From NCBI GenBank assembly GCA_023411225.1, contig JAEYPA010000054.1, forward strand, positions 1 to 19,982: DNA of 19,982 nucleotides, in the 5' to 3' direction. Shown here piece by piece: positions 7,872-16,455 of this stretch. The notes under the pieces were generated by a model. That model had not been told where the DNA came from, did no database searches, and was given only the letters and a program-made list of their open reading frames with translations. The stretch's first letter is position 1, and each line of letters begins with the position of its first letter. Both the position numbers and the translations under genes were made by a program. Origin of the DNA: Bacillota bacterium. Lineage in GTDB: Bacteria > Bacillota > Clostridia > Lachnospirales > Lachnospiraceae.

Positions 7872-9356
7872 GTGGAAAGAATAAAGAGAAAACGTGAAAA
7901 GACAAGTTGTGGAATCAATAAGAAATCCCAGGTATTGGTACTAACCGGCGTAAATATAGTAGATGTGGTGAAAAGAGCGATTCATGAGAACAGTACCATT
8001 ATTTGCCGTGAGGGAAAGATAAGTGAAATCGCGTCATCATCGACTTTTACCATCCCGGAAAACGTAATAGTCAAAGACCTAAAAGGAAGGTATATTATTC
8101 CAGGATTGATTGATGCTCATGTACATCTAGCTCATCCGGGGGTGGATGATTATGGTAGGATAAGTACGGAATCCATAAAAAAGAAATATCTACGGCATTC
8201 GTACCTTACTTTAAAATCTGGTGTTACAACAATAAGAAATATGCCAGGATCTTTTGGTTACAGTATATTGAAGTTCAGAGATCAAGTGAATAAAGGATTA
8301 TATAATGGCCCGCGTATATTTGCAAGTGGACCGGCTTTGACGGTACCTTACGGTTATTTCAGTTTGAAGAGGTTTATTCCTGCTCCTCCATTTTTGCTGC
8401 CTATTTTGAGTGTTATTTTTGGAGCCCATGGATTGTCGATTGATGTAGAAAGCCCACAGGAAGTACCAGAGATTATTAAACAGTTAAAAAAGGATGGTGT
8501 GGACTTTATTAAAACAATCACTCCAGGTACAAGTATATCTTTATTAGAAAATAGTCCCGAAGGTCGAGATTTCTATATAAAAAGAAAAGTTGATTTACGC
8601 TTGCTTGATGCAAGTATGAAACCGGAGATCCTACAGGTCATTGTAAAATGTGCTCATGACGAAGGCTTGAGGGTATCTGTTCATTCAATCTGTCTACCTG
8701 AAGGTATTAAACAGGCGGTCGAAGCTGGTGTTGATAGCATCGAGCATACACCACTTGGATTACTAGAGGAAGAAACGTTAAAGATTATGAAGGAAAAGGG
8801 AATTTACTGGGTTCCAACGGCATATTGTTTTTATCATTGGGTGGACTTGATAGACAATCCTGAACTGTTTGACAGAGAAGAAATGAAGGAGGCTATCCCA
8901 GAACCCTATCATTCAATCGGCAAAAAAGCTTTAGAAAAAATGAGGGAAGCTATAAAGTCTCAAGCTGATCCAATTTGGACAAAGTTCTATACAGAAATGC
9001 CTAATTACAAGCAGAAATATTTTCCTTTAAATTTTGAAAATGCTATTAAATACGGGGTAAAAATTGTTGCAAGTGTTGATGCAGGCATGGGAGGTGCAGG
9101 GTATGTACCTCATGGTTTTCTTTATAAAGAAATTGAGCTGTTTGTCAAACATGGGATGGATGAATATGAAGCTATTCGAACTGCTACGATAAACGCCGCC
9201 GAACTTTTGGGAGCAGAAGTTGAACTTGGAAGTATTGAGTGTGGTAAAAAAGCTGACTTTGTCATATTAAAAGATAATCCCCTGGAAAACATATCAAATT
9301 TACGTCAGATTGAATTTGTAATTAAAGATGGCAATATTGTGTATGACACAAATTGA
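7872..9356 (+). CDS. Metal-dependent amidohydrolase (prolidase/imidazolonepropionase type)
   Basis: A cytoplasmic hydrolase of about 494 residues. I chose GTG 7872 because GGGAGG (7860-7865) lies six bases before it; the TTG at 7845 has no usable ribosome site. The amidohydrolase fold is clear. An N-terminal beta-sandwich leads to YIIPGLIDAHVHLAHPG, with metal ligands His83 and His85. Candidate remaining ligands are Lys214 (DFIKTITPG, possibly carboxylated), His271 (VSVHS), His292 (SIEHTPLG) and Asp403 (VASVDAG). The C-terminus has the usual GAEVELGSIECGKKADFVIL return to the beta-sandwich. This set of ligands fits the binuclear class that cleaves Xaa-Pro dipeptides, imidazolonepropionate or related amides. 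The true substrate cannot be read from sequence. It is a single-gene unit, with no pathway partner next to it. Confidence 0.87.
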   Translation: MERIKRKREKTSCGINKKSQVLVLTGVNIVDVVKRAIHENSTIICREGKISEIASSSTFTIPENVIVKDLKGRYIIPGLIDAHVHLAHPGVDDYGRISTESIKKKYLRHSYLTLKSGVTTIRNMPGSFGYSILKFRDQVNKGLYNGPRIFASGPALTVPYGYFSLKRFIPAPPFLLPILSVIFGAHGLSIDVESPQEVPEIIKQLKKDGVDFIKTITPGTSISLLENSPEGRDFYIKRKVDLRLLDASMKPEILQVIVKCAHDEGLRVSVHSICLPEGIKQAVEAGVDSIEHTPLGLLEEETLKIMKEKGIYWVPTAYCFYHWVDLIDNPELFDREEMKEAIPEPYHSIGKKALEKMREAIKSQADPIWTKFYTEMPNYKQKYFPLNFENAIKYGVKIVASVDAGMGGAGYVPHGFLYKEIELFVKHGMDEYEAIRTATINAAELLGAEVELGSIECGKKADFVILKDNPLENISNLRQIEFVIKDGNIVYDTN

Positions 9357-9430
9357 TGTTAGGTAAGTCAGATTAGAGAGAAATGGTCAGAGAATTTAAG
9401 GACGTTTTAAATAGTGTATGACGAATTGTA

Positions 9431-9468
9431 TAAAAAGAGGTGTTCTTAATTTTGAACACCTCTTTTTA
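9431..9468 (+). terminator. Intrinsic, probably bidirectional terminator after the amidohydrolase
   Basis: A perfect 15-bp inverted repeat: TAAAAAGAGGTGTTC (9431-9445) pairs with GAACACCTCTTTTTA (9454-9468), loop of eight bases. There are A-rich and T-rich ends on the two sides. It lies 74 bases past the stop codon. Confidence 0.9.
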
Positions 9469-9553
9469 CGTGCGCTCCCTTTTCTGCAATAGCAACTTAC
9501 AAAGGGTAGAAATGGGAAAAAACAAAGAAAATATAGAATAAATATAAAAGAAT

Positions 9554-9562
9554 TGGTATAAT
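9554..9562 (+). promoter_or_regulatory. Extended -10 promoter for the GGDEF-EAL gene
   Basis: TGG-TATAAT at 9554-9562: a perfect -10 with TGn extension, in the same local context (GGTATAATAA) as the promoter at 5409. No -35 is apparent. The leader to the gene would be about 125 bases. Confidence 0.48.
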
Positions 9563-9696
9563 AAAGTAATAATATAAGGTTATTTATAATTTGTAGGACT
9601 AATAAGTATATAAAGGAAACTATATAAATAGATAAAAAACAAAATTGTAAAAAAAGATGCGTGTAAAGCCAATTTAAGAGTAAAGGAGATGTGGAT

Positions 9697-12570
9697 ATGA
9701 AGCTTACTTTTAGAATAAAAATATTTATATGTTTTGTAGTAATTGTCTTATTCACCTCTATTCCAATCTCAGCAATCACGTATAATTATATGTATAATTC
9801 ATTAAAAAATGATTTATATTCAAATACAAAAGTTCAAATGGTACAGATAGACAATACGATTTCTAATGATATTAAACAATTAAAAGAAGATATTGGTTTT
9901 ATAGCAACTTTTACTGATATAAAAAAAGCAGATCCATCCATATTACCTTTAGCTAGCATACCTGACATAAAATTACACGGAAAAAGATCAAAGCTTATTC
10001 CAGGGTTAGAAAGTGCTATTTTTAATTATTTGGAAGGTTATGGAACAACGCATACCCAAGCTACCTATGTTTATCTTGGAACCAAATGGGGAGGATATAT
10101 TAGGTGGCCCGATGGGATTAAGTCAAGCACATTTGATCCTAGACAAAGACCGTGGTATTCTCTTGCTTTAGATAATCCTGAACAATCCGTGACTACAGAA
10201 CCATACGTTTCTGCAGTTGATACAAGTAAGGCACTTATCACTGTTTCTAAAGCTGTAAAGAATGAATCTGGAGAAATTGTAGGAGCAGTAGGTATTGATG
10301 TAAGTTTAGAAAAATTATCGGAGGATATTAAAAGTATTAAAATAGGGAACAGAGGATATATATTTTTATTTTCAAAAGATGGTACAATTTTGGCTTATCC
10401 GGATTCTAGTTTTAATTTTAAAAATATCTCAGAGTTAATGAGAGATTCGAACAAAACAAATAAAGGTAATAATGGGTTACCTAATAATTATAACAAATTC
10501 ATAAGTGAAGATAATACGAATTTTGAAACTATTATAAACGGGAAAGATGTTTTAGTTAATGTATATACTTCTCCTTATACTGGTTGGAAAATGGCTTCGT
10601 TGGTGGAAAGGTCTGAACTTATTAATAAAACTGATAGAATGAGGCTTTTAATAACGAATATAACAATCTGCGCATTGTTGATTGCAATTGCTCTTGGCTA
10701 TATTGTGGCTAAAAGAATAACTAAGCCTATTTCAGAGCTAACCCCTTTAATGAATTCAGCAGGAAAGGGTGATTTATCAGTTAAGGCCAACATTACCGCT
10801 AATGATGAGTTTGGGCAATTAGGGACATCTTTTAATGCTATGATTGGTCAACTAAGGTCAAATTATGATGAGTTAGCAAAGAATGAAGAATCACTTAGAA
10901 TTAGCGAGGAAAGATATAAACTAGCCTTAGAATGTGCGAATGCTTTCATTTGGGAATGGGATATAAATACAGGAGATTTTTTTACATCGGACAAAGTATA
11001 TGATATCTGTGGATATAAACTTGACAAAGACATTGATATAATGAGTTTTATCAGAAATACAGTTCATCCAGAAGATATTGATAAAGTATTTAAGGAATAT
11101 ATAAATAATGTGACAACAGTTTTTGAATCGGAATTTAGGTTTAAAAAGAAGAATGGGGAATATATATGGCTTTTATCGAAAGGTAAGGCTATTCATAATT
11201 CTGAAAATAAGATTATTAAAATGGCGGGCTCTATAATAGATATAACTTATAGGAAATTATCAGAAGAAAAAATTAGATTTATGGCTTATTACGATTCTCT
11301 TACTGAGCTTCCTAATAGAATGTTTTTTATTGATAAATTAAATGAACTTTTGGAATCGACAAATGATAATGATTCTGAAGGTGCTGTTTTGTTTATTGAT
11401 TTAGATAATTTTAAAAATATAAATGATACAATGGGCCATAATTATGGTGATAAATTACTTATTTATTTTGCAAGGAAATTAAAAACTTGGATAAATACAG
11501 AAGATATAATATGCAGATTAGGTGGAGATGAATTTATTTTGATCCATCCTAATGCAGATGAGGCAGAAGTTATGTCTTATGCCAAAAGCATTTTAAAGTT
11601 ATTTGACCAGCCTTCAGAAATTGATGGAAAACGGATTTATGTAACAGTAAGTATAGGAATCGCTTTATATCCTAAAGATGGTACGGATACAAATAACATT
11701 TTGAAAAATGCTGAAGCAGCAATGTATGAAGCAAAAGATTTAGGAAAAAATCGATTTGAACTATTTAATTGGGATATGTATTTAAAACTTACGCGAAAGA
11801 CACATATTGAAAGAATACTAAGATATGCAATTGAAAATGATGAGCTAATAATAAATTATCAGCCTCAATACGATGCAAAAAACAATCACATATTTGGGTT
11901 TGAAGCTTTACTTAGACTAAATAGTAAAGAACTTGGCCTGATATCTCCACTAGAATTTATCCCTATAGCTGAAGAGTATGGTCATATCACTAAAATAGGT
12001 CAATGGGTAATTAACGAATCCTGTAAACAGGCGGTAAAATGGTCTCAGAAAGGATATCAGTTTAAAAGTATAGGTGTTAATATATCTTCAGTTGACTTAC
12101 AACAGACTGATTTCCATGAATGTATTGAAGAAATCATTAAGAATACAGGTGTTAATCCCGAGATTCTTGAACTTGAAATTACAGAATCAGTTCTTATGGA
12201 ATCAGTGGATTCTAGTATAGCTACATTAAAGCAGTTAATGAATATGGGAATAAGCATTGCTCTTGATGATTTTGGTACAGGCTATTCTTCACTAAGCTAT
12301 TTGAGAAAGATACCAATTAATACTTTAAAGATAGACAAGTCTTTTATCGATAATATTACGTCTAATCAAAAGGAAGCGTCAATTATAAATATTATTATTG
12401 ATATGGCTCACAGCTTGGGTTTAAACGTTGTAGCAGAAGGAGTAGAAAAAAAGGAGCAACTTTTAGTTCTTAAGGAAAGAAATTGCGATTATATTCAGGG
12501 TTATTATTTCAGCAAACCTCTTCCAGTTGATGAAATAGATAAATTATTTGAAAAAGACAATGATATATAA
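9697..12570 (+). CDS. Membrane dCACHE-HAMP-PAS-GGDEF-EAL cyclic-di-GMP protein
   Basis: A membrane sensor of about 957 residues that makes and/or breaks cyclic-di-GMP. ATG 9697 is eight bases after GGAG (9685-9688) and is preferred over GTG 9691. Layout: membrane helix 1 (about 6-27); a double-CACHE extracellular sensor (to about 310; FDPRQRPWYSLALDNPEQSV is typical); membrane helix 2 (about 317-339); HAMP (340-392); PAS (about 402-522); GGDEF with intact GGDEF at 609-613; EAL with intact EALLRL at 736-741. Later EAL residues are present too (LEITES, DDFGTGYSS at 857, LKIDKSFI, AEGVE). Both activities look possible. The inhibitory RxxD site expected five residues before GGDEF reads NTED, so classical product inhibition is probably lost. 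It is a single-gene unit with its own promoter. The ligand of the CACHE domain is unknown. Confidence 0.93.
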   Translation: MKLTFRIKIFICFVVIVLFTSIPISAITYNYMYNSLKNDLYSNTKVQMVQIDNTISNDIKQLKEDIGFIATFTDIKKADPSILPLASIPDIKLHGKRSKLIPGLESAIFNYLEGYGTTHTQATYVYLGTKWGGYIRWPDGIKSSTFDPRQRPWYSLALDNPEQSVTTEPYVSAVDTSKALITVSKAVKNESGEIVGAVGIDVSLEKLSEDIKSIKIGNRGYIFLFSKDGTILAYPDSSFNFKNISELMRDSNKTNKGNNGLPNNYNKFISEDNTNFETIINGKDVLVNVYTSPYTGWKMASLVERSELINKTDRMRLLITNITICALLIAIALGYIVAKRITKPISELTPLMNSAGKGDLSVKANITANDEFGQLGTSFNAMIGQLRSNYDELAKNEESLRISEERYKLALECANAFIWEWDINTGDFFTSDKVYDICGYKLDKDIDIMSFIRNTVHPEDIDKVFKEYINNVTTVFESEFRFKKKNGEYIWLLSKGKAIHNSENKIIKMAGSIIDITYRKLSEEKIRFMAYYDSLTELPNRMFFIDKLNELLESTNDNDSEGAVLFIDLDNFKNINDTMGHNYGDKLLIYFARKLKTWINTEDIICRLGGDEFILIHPNADEAEVMSYAKSILKLFDQPSEIDGKRIYVTVSIGIALYPKDGTDTNNILKNAEAAMYEAKDLGKNRFELFNWDMYLKLTRKTHIERILRYAIENDELIINYQPQYDAKNNHIFGFEALLRLNSKELGLISPLEFIPIAEEYGHITKIGQWVINESCKQAVKWSQKGYQFKSIGVNISSVDLQQTDFHECIEEIIKNTGVNPEILELEITESVLMESVDSSIATLKQLMNMGISIALDDFGTGYSSLSYLRKIPINTLKIDKSFIDNITSNQKEASIINIIIDMAHSLGLNVVAEGVEKKEQLLVLKERNCDYIQGYYFSKPLPVDEIDKLFEKDNDI

Positions 12571-12707
12571 AAACCAACAGATGTAAACTAACATGTGACA
12601 AGTAATAGAATAATAGCAAATGTCAGTTGGTGTTATTTTCAAACTGATTTTGACATAATTGATTTATCCAAAGGCCTAAGGAATAATCTTAAGGAGTGAT
12701 TGTAATA

Positions 12708-13025
12708 TTGCAGCACCGATTTGGAATGAGAGGATATGTTGCTGCTTATGTGTTACCTGAAGGATTTAGTACAGAGCTTCCAGGAGTGGAATATGCAGAA
12801 CAAGTGGAAGCAGATTATGCGGTGATTACTGTAACTGATCCTTTTGCATCGGCGTTTGAAAGAATTCCAAATGGGTACAAGAGGATCATGGAACATCTTC
12901 AAGCATTTGGATGTAAACAAAAGGTGAAGGAAAATGTATTGAGTTGTTTCGAGAGTGTTTATGATAAAAACGGTGTCACATTTATGGATATTTATGTTAA
13001 TGTGGATGCTGTTACAAAGGTGTAA
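12708..13025 (+). CDS. Small GyrI-like effector-binding protein
   Basis: A protein of about 105 residues. The frame begins after a TAA at 12690-12692. GTG 12696 overlaps the AAGGAG ribosome site (12691-12696), so I place the start at TTG 12708 (spacing 11); ATG 12726 is the fallback. The sequence resembles the GyrI-like/AraC effector-binding fold, seen in ADYAVITVTDPFASAF, then IPNGYKRIMEHLQ (a helix like the LPEAWQRLWEWL segment of the family), then FESVYDKNGVTFMDIYVNV ending the domain. Such domains bind small hydrophobic molecules and are usually fused to AraC or MerR DNA-binding domains, or act alone as gyrase inhibitors or drug-binding proteins. Here no DNA-binding part is present and no partner regulator is adjacent. 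It is about half the usual full-domain length, so it could be one repeat of the fold or a degraded copy. A perfect -35-like TTGACA lies at 12650-12655 but lacks a clear -10. Confidence 0.62.
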   Translation: MQHRFGMRGYVAAYVLPEGFSTELPGVEYAEQVEADYAVITVTDPFASAFERIPNGYKRIMEHLQAFGCKQKVKENVLSCFESVYDKNGVTFMDIYVNVDAVTKV

Positions 13026-13034
13026 AGGAGAATT

Positions 13035-13065
13035 AGGGGTTAGCCTTTTTGACTAACTCCTTTTT
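13035..13065 (+). terminator. Intrinsic terminator after the GyrI-like gene
   Basis: AGGGGTTAG (13035-13043) pairs with CTAACTCCT (13053-13061), nine pairs with one G-U, nine-base loop, T-run at 13061-13065. It starts ten bases after the stop codon. Confidence 0.85.
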
Positions 13066-13125
13066 GCATCCCAAAACCAACCTTGAGTCTTTCCAGTTTT
13101 TTGATTCATTAATGGGTGAAATATG

Positions 13126-13154
13126 TAGATTATGGAAGAAAAAAGAAGTATAAT
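13126..13154 (+). promoter_or_regulatory. Possible promoter of the two-component operon
   Basis: TATAAT at 13149-13154, with a weak -35 (TAGATT, 13126-13131) at 17 bases. It sits between the terminator at 13065 and the response-regulator gene and would give a leader of about 125 bases. It is the best sigma-A-like match in this gap, but the -35 is poor. Confidence 0.33.
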
Positions 13155-13285
13155 TTAATAGATGCATAGTAAGAGGAAATATATAGGGGTTTTAGTAGAA
13201 AAAAGAATATACAAAACTTTAACACATAACAACTTCCTAATATGTTACTGCTATTATAAGCCTAAGATGAAAGGGTGGGAGCCAT

Positions 13286-13933
13286 ATGGCAAAGATTTTG
13301 ATTGTGGAAGACGAAAAGTACATAAATAAGTTAATAAAAGAGAATTTGTCGACAGTGGGGCATACCTGTGAACAGGCCTATGATGGGATGGAAGCACTTC
13401 AGAGGCTACAGAGTACCTGTTATGATTTAATCCTATTGGATATTATGCTACCTAAGCTGAGTGGATATCAGGTATTAGGTAAAGTCGTTGATACCCCGGT
13501 AATTATGGTGACTGCAAAAGATGGGGTATTGGACAAGATTAAGGGTTTAAATGAAGGAGCAGAGGATTATTTGATTAAGCCTTTTGATATGTTGGAATTA
13601 ATTGCTCGGGTAAATGTTGTCTTGAGAAGAAAGAACACTACTAATCAAAAGGTGAATATCGACGATGTTGTAATAGATATGGATAGTAAGACAGTCAAGC
13701 TGAATGGGAAAGTAGTAGAATTAACGCCCAAAGAATATGAGTTGCTGGAGTTTTTTATCATAAATAAAAATATTGCACTTTCAAGAGAACAGTTGATTGA
13801 GAAAGTCTGGGGATACTGCTTTGAAGGTGATAATCGGACGGTTGACGTTCATGTGGTATACCTAAGGAAAAAGCTGCATTTGGAGAATCGAATAAAAACG
13901 GTATATAAATTAGGATACCGACTGGAGTTGTAA
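13286..13933 (+). CDS. OmpR/VanR-family response regulator
   Basis: A 215-residue DNA-binding response regulator. ATG 13286 follows a GGTGGGAG purine run. The receiver domain (about 1-115) has the acidic pair Glu8/Asp9, phosphorylation site Asp52 (LILLDIMLP), Thr76 (VTAKD) and Lys98 (LIKPFD). A winged-helix domain (about 125-215) carries ELTPKEYELLEFFI and the recognition-helix region RTVDVHVVYLRKKL, ending in VYKLGYRLEL. Its stop is one base before the start of the histidine kinase gene, so the two form a pair. Genes of this size and order are common in Firmicutes for envelope stress or antimicrobial sensing; the actual signal is not readable. Confidence 0.95.
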   Translation: MAKILIVEDEKYINKLIKENLSTVGHTCEQAYDGMEALQRLQSTCYDLILLDIMLPKLSGYQVLGKVVDTPVIMVTAKDGVLDKIKGLNEGAEDYLIKPFDMLELIARVNVVLRRKNTTNQKVNIDDVVIDMDSKTVKLNGKVVELTPKEYELLEFFIINKNIALSREQLIEKVWGYCFEGDNRTVDVHVVYLRKKLHLENRIKTVYKLGYRLEL

Positions 13934-13934
13934 T

Positions 13935-15413
13935 ATGAAGTTATGGGAAAAAATATACATAGGAACCTTACTATTATTTTTAATAATTTTAAATCTCTGT
14001 ATGTGTATCGCATTTTATATAAGCTATAACAATAGTTTGAAGACCGAAAAGGAAACTACATATGGTCAATGGACCAATGCAACCGGGGCATTCAGGGCTG
14101 ACTATACCGCAATGACAAAGAACAATTTTCAATCAGAAGCTTCTATCGCTGTTCTCTTTCAACAATTTGCTACACAGTATCATAAAAATGGTTTGACATT
14201 AGAAATGTGGACAAGTAATTCCATTTTACAAATGTCTAAGGCTATTGAAGATGGGATGGATATTCAGGTGCCACCGGATTATTCTTATCAAGAAGATAAT
14301 GAATTGTATGATAGCAAAGTAAGCAGTACGTATTATGATTTACTGATGAATGCAGGCATATATCCACGAATTATAGTCATGGAGTATGGAGGAGAAAAGC
14401 ATATAGTGGTAGCTGGAAAGCTTGTAGTGAATGATTCGACATATATTTTTGTCGTAAATAAGCAATTGACAGGATTTAAAGAATTATGGATCAATATGAT
14501 AAAAACCTTTGCACTCATAGAGTTTCTTGCTTCTATTATACTGGCTATCTTTTTATATTTCTTCTTACGTAAAATATTAACTCCACTAGGGCGGCTGTCG
14601 AAGGCAGCAGATGCTATGGCAAATGGAGATCTGCACCAGATGGTGGATGTTATGGGTAAAGATGAGATAGCCTTGGTTGCCGGCAGTTTTAATCATATGT
14701 CCCTAAAAATCAATGAGAGTATGCAGGTTTTGTCTGAGGAAGCAGATAGAAAACAAGAATTTATCGATAACCTAGCCCATGAGATTCGTACTCCTTTGAC
14801 CACAATCCAAGGCTACTCCCAGCTATTGCAAAGGGTAGTACTTCCTGAGGAAAAGAGAGTCGAATACCTGTCCTATATCATCCATGAATCCAAGAGAATC
14901 AGTTTAATGAGTGAGGAATTGTTAAAATTAGCGTTAATCAAAAGAGAAGAGCTCTCATTTGAATGGTTTGAAAATGAAATTTTCCTAAAACATGTGGTAG
15001 AGTCATTAAGGGAAATGGCAGGAGATAAGGGAATAGTTATTTTGACAGAGACCGATAGAAAAAGATTATATGGAAACCAGACACTATTAAATAACCTGCT
15101 TGTTAATCTAATTAAGAATGCGATAAATGCAAGTGATGAGGGCGGAGAGATAGCTGTTGGAGTATATGTTAATAAGATTACAGTCAGGGACCATGGAATA
15201 GGTATGAGTGAGGAATGTTTAGAAAATATATTTGAGCCATTCTATCGTGAAGATAAAGCAAGAAGCCGCAGTACATTTGGAGCAGGACTTGGTATGACCA
15301 TATGTAAACAAATCATAGACAAGCATCAGGGAAGAATCTCAATTACTTCTAAAGTACAGAAGGGTACCTTAGTGGAGGTATTTCTTCCAGCTGAAAACTT
15401 AACAGCTTCCTAA
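13935..15413 (+). CDS. Sensor histidine kinase
   Basis: A 492-residue membrane kinase paired with the preceding response regulator. Membrane helix 1 is at about 7-29, an extracellular sensor of about 150 residues follows, membrane helix 2 is at about 190-211, then HAMP (about 212-265). The phospho-acceptor is His282 in NLAHEIRTPLTTIQGYSQLL. The ATP-binding domain shows the N-box (NLLVNLIKNAIN, Asn395), DHGIGM (Asp419), IFEPFYRED and GAGLGMTI. All catalytic boxes are intact. The extracellular part has no domain I recognise, so the stimulus is open. It starts one base after the regulator's stop, consistent with coupled translation, and is followed 72 bases later by a membrane-anchored protein probably in the same operon. 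Confidence 0.95.
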   Translation: MKLWEKIYIGTLLLFLIILNLCMCIAFYISYNNSLKTEKETTYGQWTNATGAFRADYTAMTKNNFQSEASIAVLFQQFATQYHKNGLTLEMWTSNSILQMSKAIEDGMDIQVPPDYSYQEDNELYDSKVSSTYYDLLMNAGIYPRIIVMEYGGEKHIVVAGKLVVNDSTYIFVVNKQLTGFKELWINMIKTFALIEFLASIILAIFLYFFLRKILTPLGRLSKAADAMANGDLHQMVDVMGKDEIALVAGSFNHMSLKINESMQVLSEEADRKQEFIDNLAHEIRTPLTTIQGYSQLLQRVVLPEEKRVEYLSYIIHESKRISLMSEELLKLALIKREELSFEWFENEIFLKHVVESLREMAGDKGIVILTETDRKRLYGNQTLLNNLLVNLIKNAINASDEGGEIAVGVYVNKITVRDHGIGMSEECLENIFEPFYREDKARSRSTFGAGLGMTICKQIIDKHQGRISITSKVQKGTLVEVFLPAENLTAS

Positions 15414-15485
15414 CATTCTAATAATAACACCAAAGTATTCTAAGGGTAAGATAAAGCTACAAATTCAGAAAGAGAGGAAGTTAAT

Positions 15486-16385
15486 ATGAGAAAAATAAAA
15501 GTAAAGTCTGTTTTCATGATTTCCGCAATTATACTGATGTTTAGTGTGACGGTAGCTATTATTAGCTGCATGTATATGATGCAACGTGCAGAGGCAAGGG
15601 AAGAGATTGCTAAAGATGGTACGGCAGAGGGATTGATCAATATGGTTCAAAGTGGTTCTAGCTCTGTGAAAGATAAAGAACCAACTGAAACCGCTGAAAC
15701 TGTTGAATCTACACAGTTACCAAAAGTAGAAAAGGTGAAGGGAGAACACTATACTTACTACTGGTCATGTACAAAAGACTTGGAATATACAAAGCCGAAA
15801 GACTATAATATTACTAAAGAGGATGCAATAAGCTCTGCATTATCGGCACTGGCTGCTTTGTATGGATTTCATACTTCTGATAAAACGAATATTGATATCA
15901 ACTTTTGGGCTTGCGGATATGATTTAGGAGATGTATATTACGTCGTACTAAATAATAACTATGCACCAGGCAGGATAATAGCAGAAGGAGAACCAAGTTT
16001 CATTTGTGTTGTAAATGGAATTACCGGAGAGGTGAATAGTACAGAGAATCGGACAGAAGAAGATTCGGTGAGTAACAATGATATGGTTTTTCGACATGAT
16101 AATCAGGGAAATAAATTAGGATGGGATTATCCTTCCTGTTTTAAAGATTCCGATGAATTAAAGCAATTAAAAGAGGAATGTAAGACTATTGCAGAGGATT
16201 TTCTAATTGACTCCGGTCTTTACCGTTTGGACGAGTTGACATATATTAAAACGGAAGCATATAAGGATGCCTATCCTTGGCGCCTCCAGGTATTTTTTGA
16301 AAAAGGAGAGAACATCGTTACAGTGACGATTTATGCGGAAAATAAAACACCGTTTGAGTATGAAGTAAGTAAAGCCAAAGGGTGA
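15486..16385 (+). CDS. Membrane-anchored extracytoplasmic protein of unknown function
   Basis: A 299-residue protein I cannot assign to a family. ATG 15486 is eight bases after GAGG. A basic N-terminus and one membrane helix (about 9-31) anchor it. A low-complexity Ser/Thr/Glu tether follows (about 55-85). The rest is predicted outside the cell: a first part with ITKEDAISSALSALAALYG and then SFICVVNGITGEVNS, and a second with a long charged helix (DELKQLKEECKTIAEDFLIDSGLY) followed by beta-like LQVFFEKGENIVTVTIYAEN. The ITKEDAISSAL...VNGITGEV arrangement recalls PepSY-type small domains, but this is only a resemblance. The position behind the kinase with no terminator between suggests an accessory sensor or a target of the two-component system. 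Confidence 0.72.
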   Translation: MRKIKVKSVFMISAIILMFSVTVAIISCMYMMQRAEAREEIAKDGTAEGLINMVQSGSSSVKDKEPTETAETVESTQLPKVEKVKGEHYTYYWSCTKDLEYTKPKDYNITKEDAISSALSALAALYGFHTSDKTNIDINFWACGYDLGDVYYVVLNNNYAPGRIIAEGEPSFICVVNGITGEVNSTENRTEEDSVSNNDMVFRHDNQGNKLGWDYPSCFKDSDELKQLKEECKTIAEDFLIDSGLYRLDELTYIKTEAYKDAYPWRLQVFFEKGENIVTVTIYAENKTPFEYEVSKAKG

Positions 16386-16389
16386 AAAA

Positions 16390-16439
16390 GATGAGAATTG
16401 GCCCATGCGGACTCCTAAAAGGAGGAACATGGGCCTTTT
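16390..16439 (+). repeat. Repeated hairpin, copy A (terminator-like)
   Basis: A two-part hairpin: outer stem GGCCCATG (16400-16407) / CATGGGCC (16428-16435), eight perfect pairs; apical stem CTCCT (16412-16416) / AGGAG (16420-16424); unpaired bases between; then TTTT. It begins five bases after the preceding stop codon and probably ends that operon's transcript. Its first 18 bases (GATGAGAATTGGCCCATG) and the following GGACTCC are identical to copy B at 19004-19050. The 3' strand contains AGGAGG plus an ATG three bases later, both buried in the stem. Confidence 0.85.
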
Positions 16440-16455
16440 ACAACAAGCGAAGAAA

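Larger units (their letters stand above)
9357..9696 (+). other. 340-base intergenic region
   Basis: It contains the terminator at 9431-9468 and the extended -10 promoter at 9554-9562. The remaining ~130 bases before the next gene are very AT-rich. I looked for a cyclic-di-GMP riboswitch, which would fit the gene downstream, and did not recognise one. A reverse-strand frame here (9396-9779) is judged a chance product of low-complexity AT sequence. Confidence 0.6.

Noticed and set aside
9563..9696. Cyclic-di-GMP riboswitch before the GGDEF-EAL gene
   Set aside because: A GCGTGTAAAGCC fragment faintly recalls the riboswitch core, but the stems and the receptor loop are missing.
9396..9779. Reverse-strand open frame of 127 codons
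   Set aside because: It lies in very AT-rich intergenic sequence plus the start of the cyclic-di-GMP gene, has no ribosome site, crosses a terminator hairpin and codes for low-complexity Ile/Leu/Phe-rich sequence.
12573..12634. Weak terminator after the GGDEF-EAL gene (ACCAAC with GTTGGT, inner TGACA with TGTCA)
   Set aside because: The stems are short and separated by long unpaired stretches and the T-run is broken; not strong enough to annotate.
12696..12707. GTG start for the GyrI-like protein
   Set aside because: This GTG overlaps the AAGGAG ribosome binding site itself.
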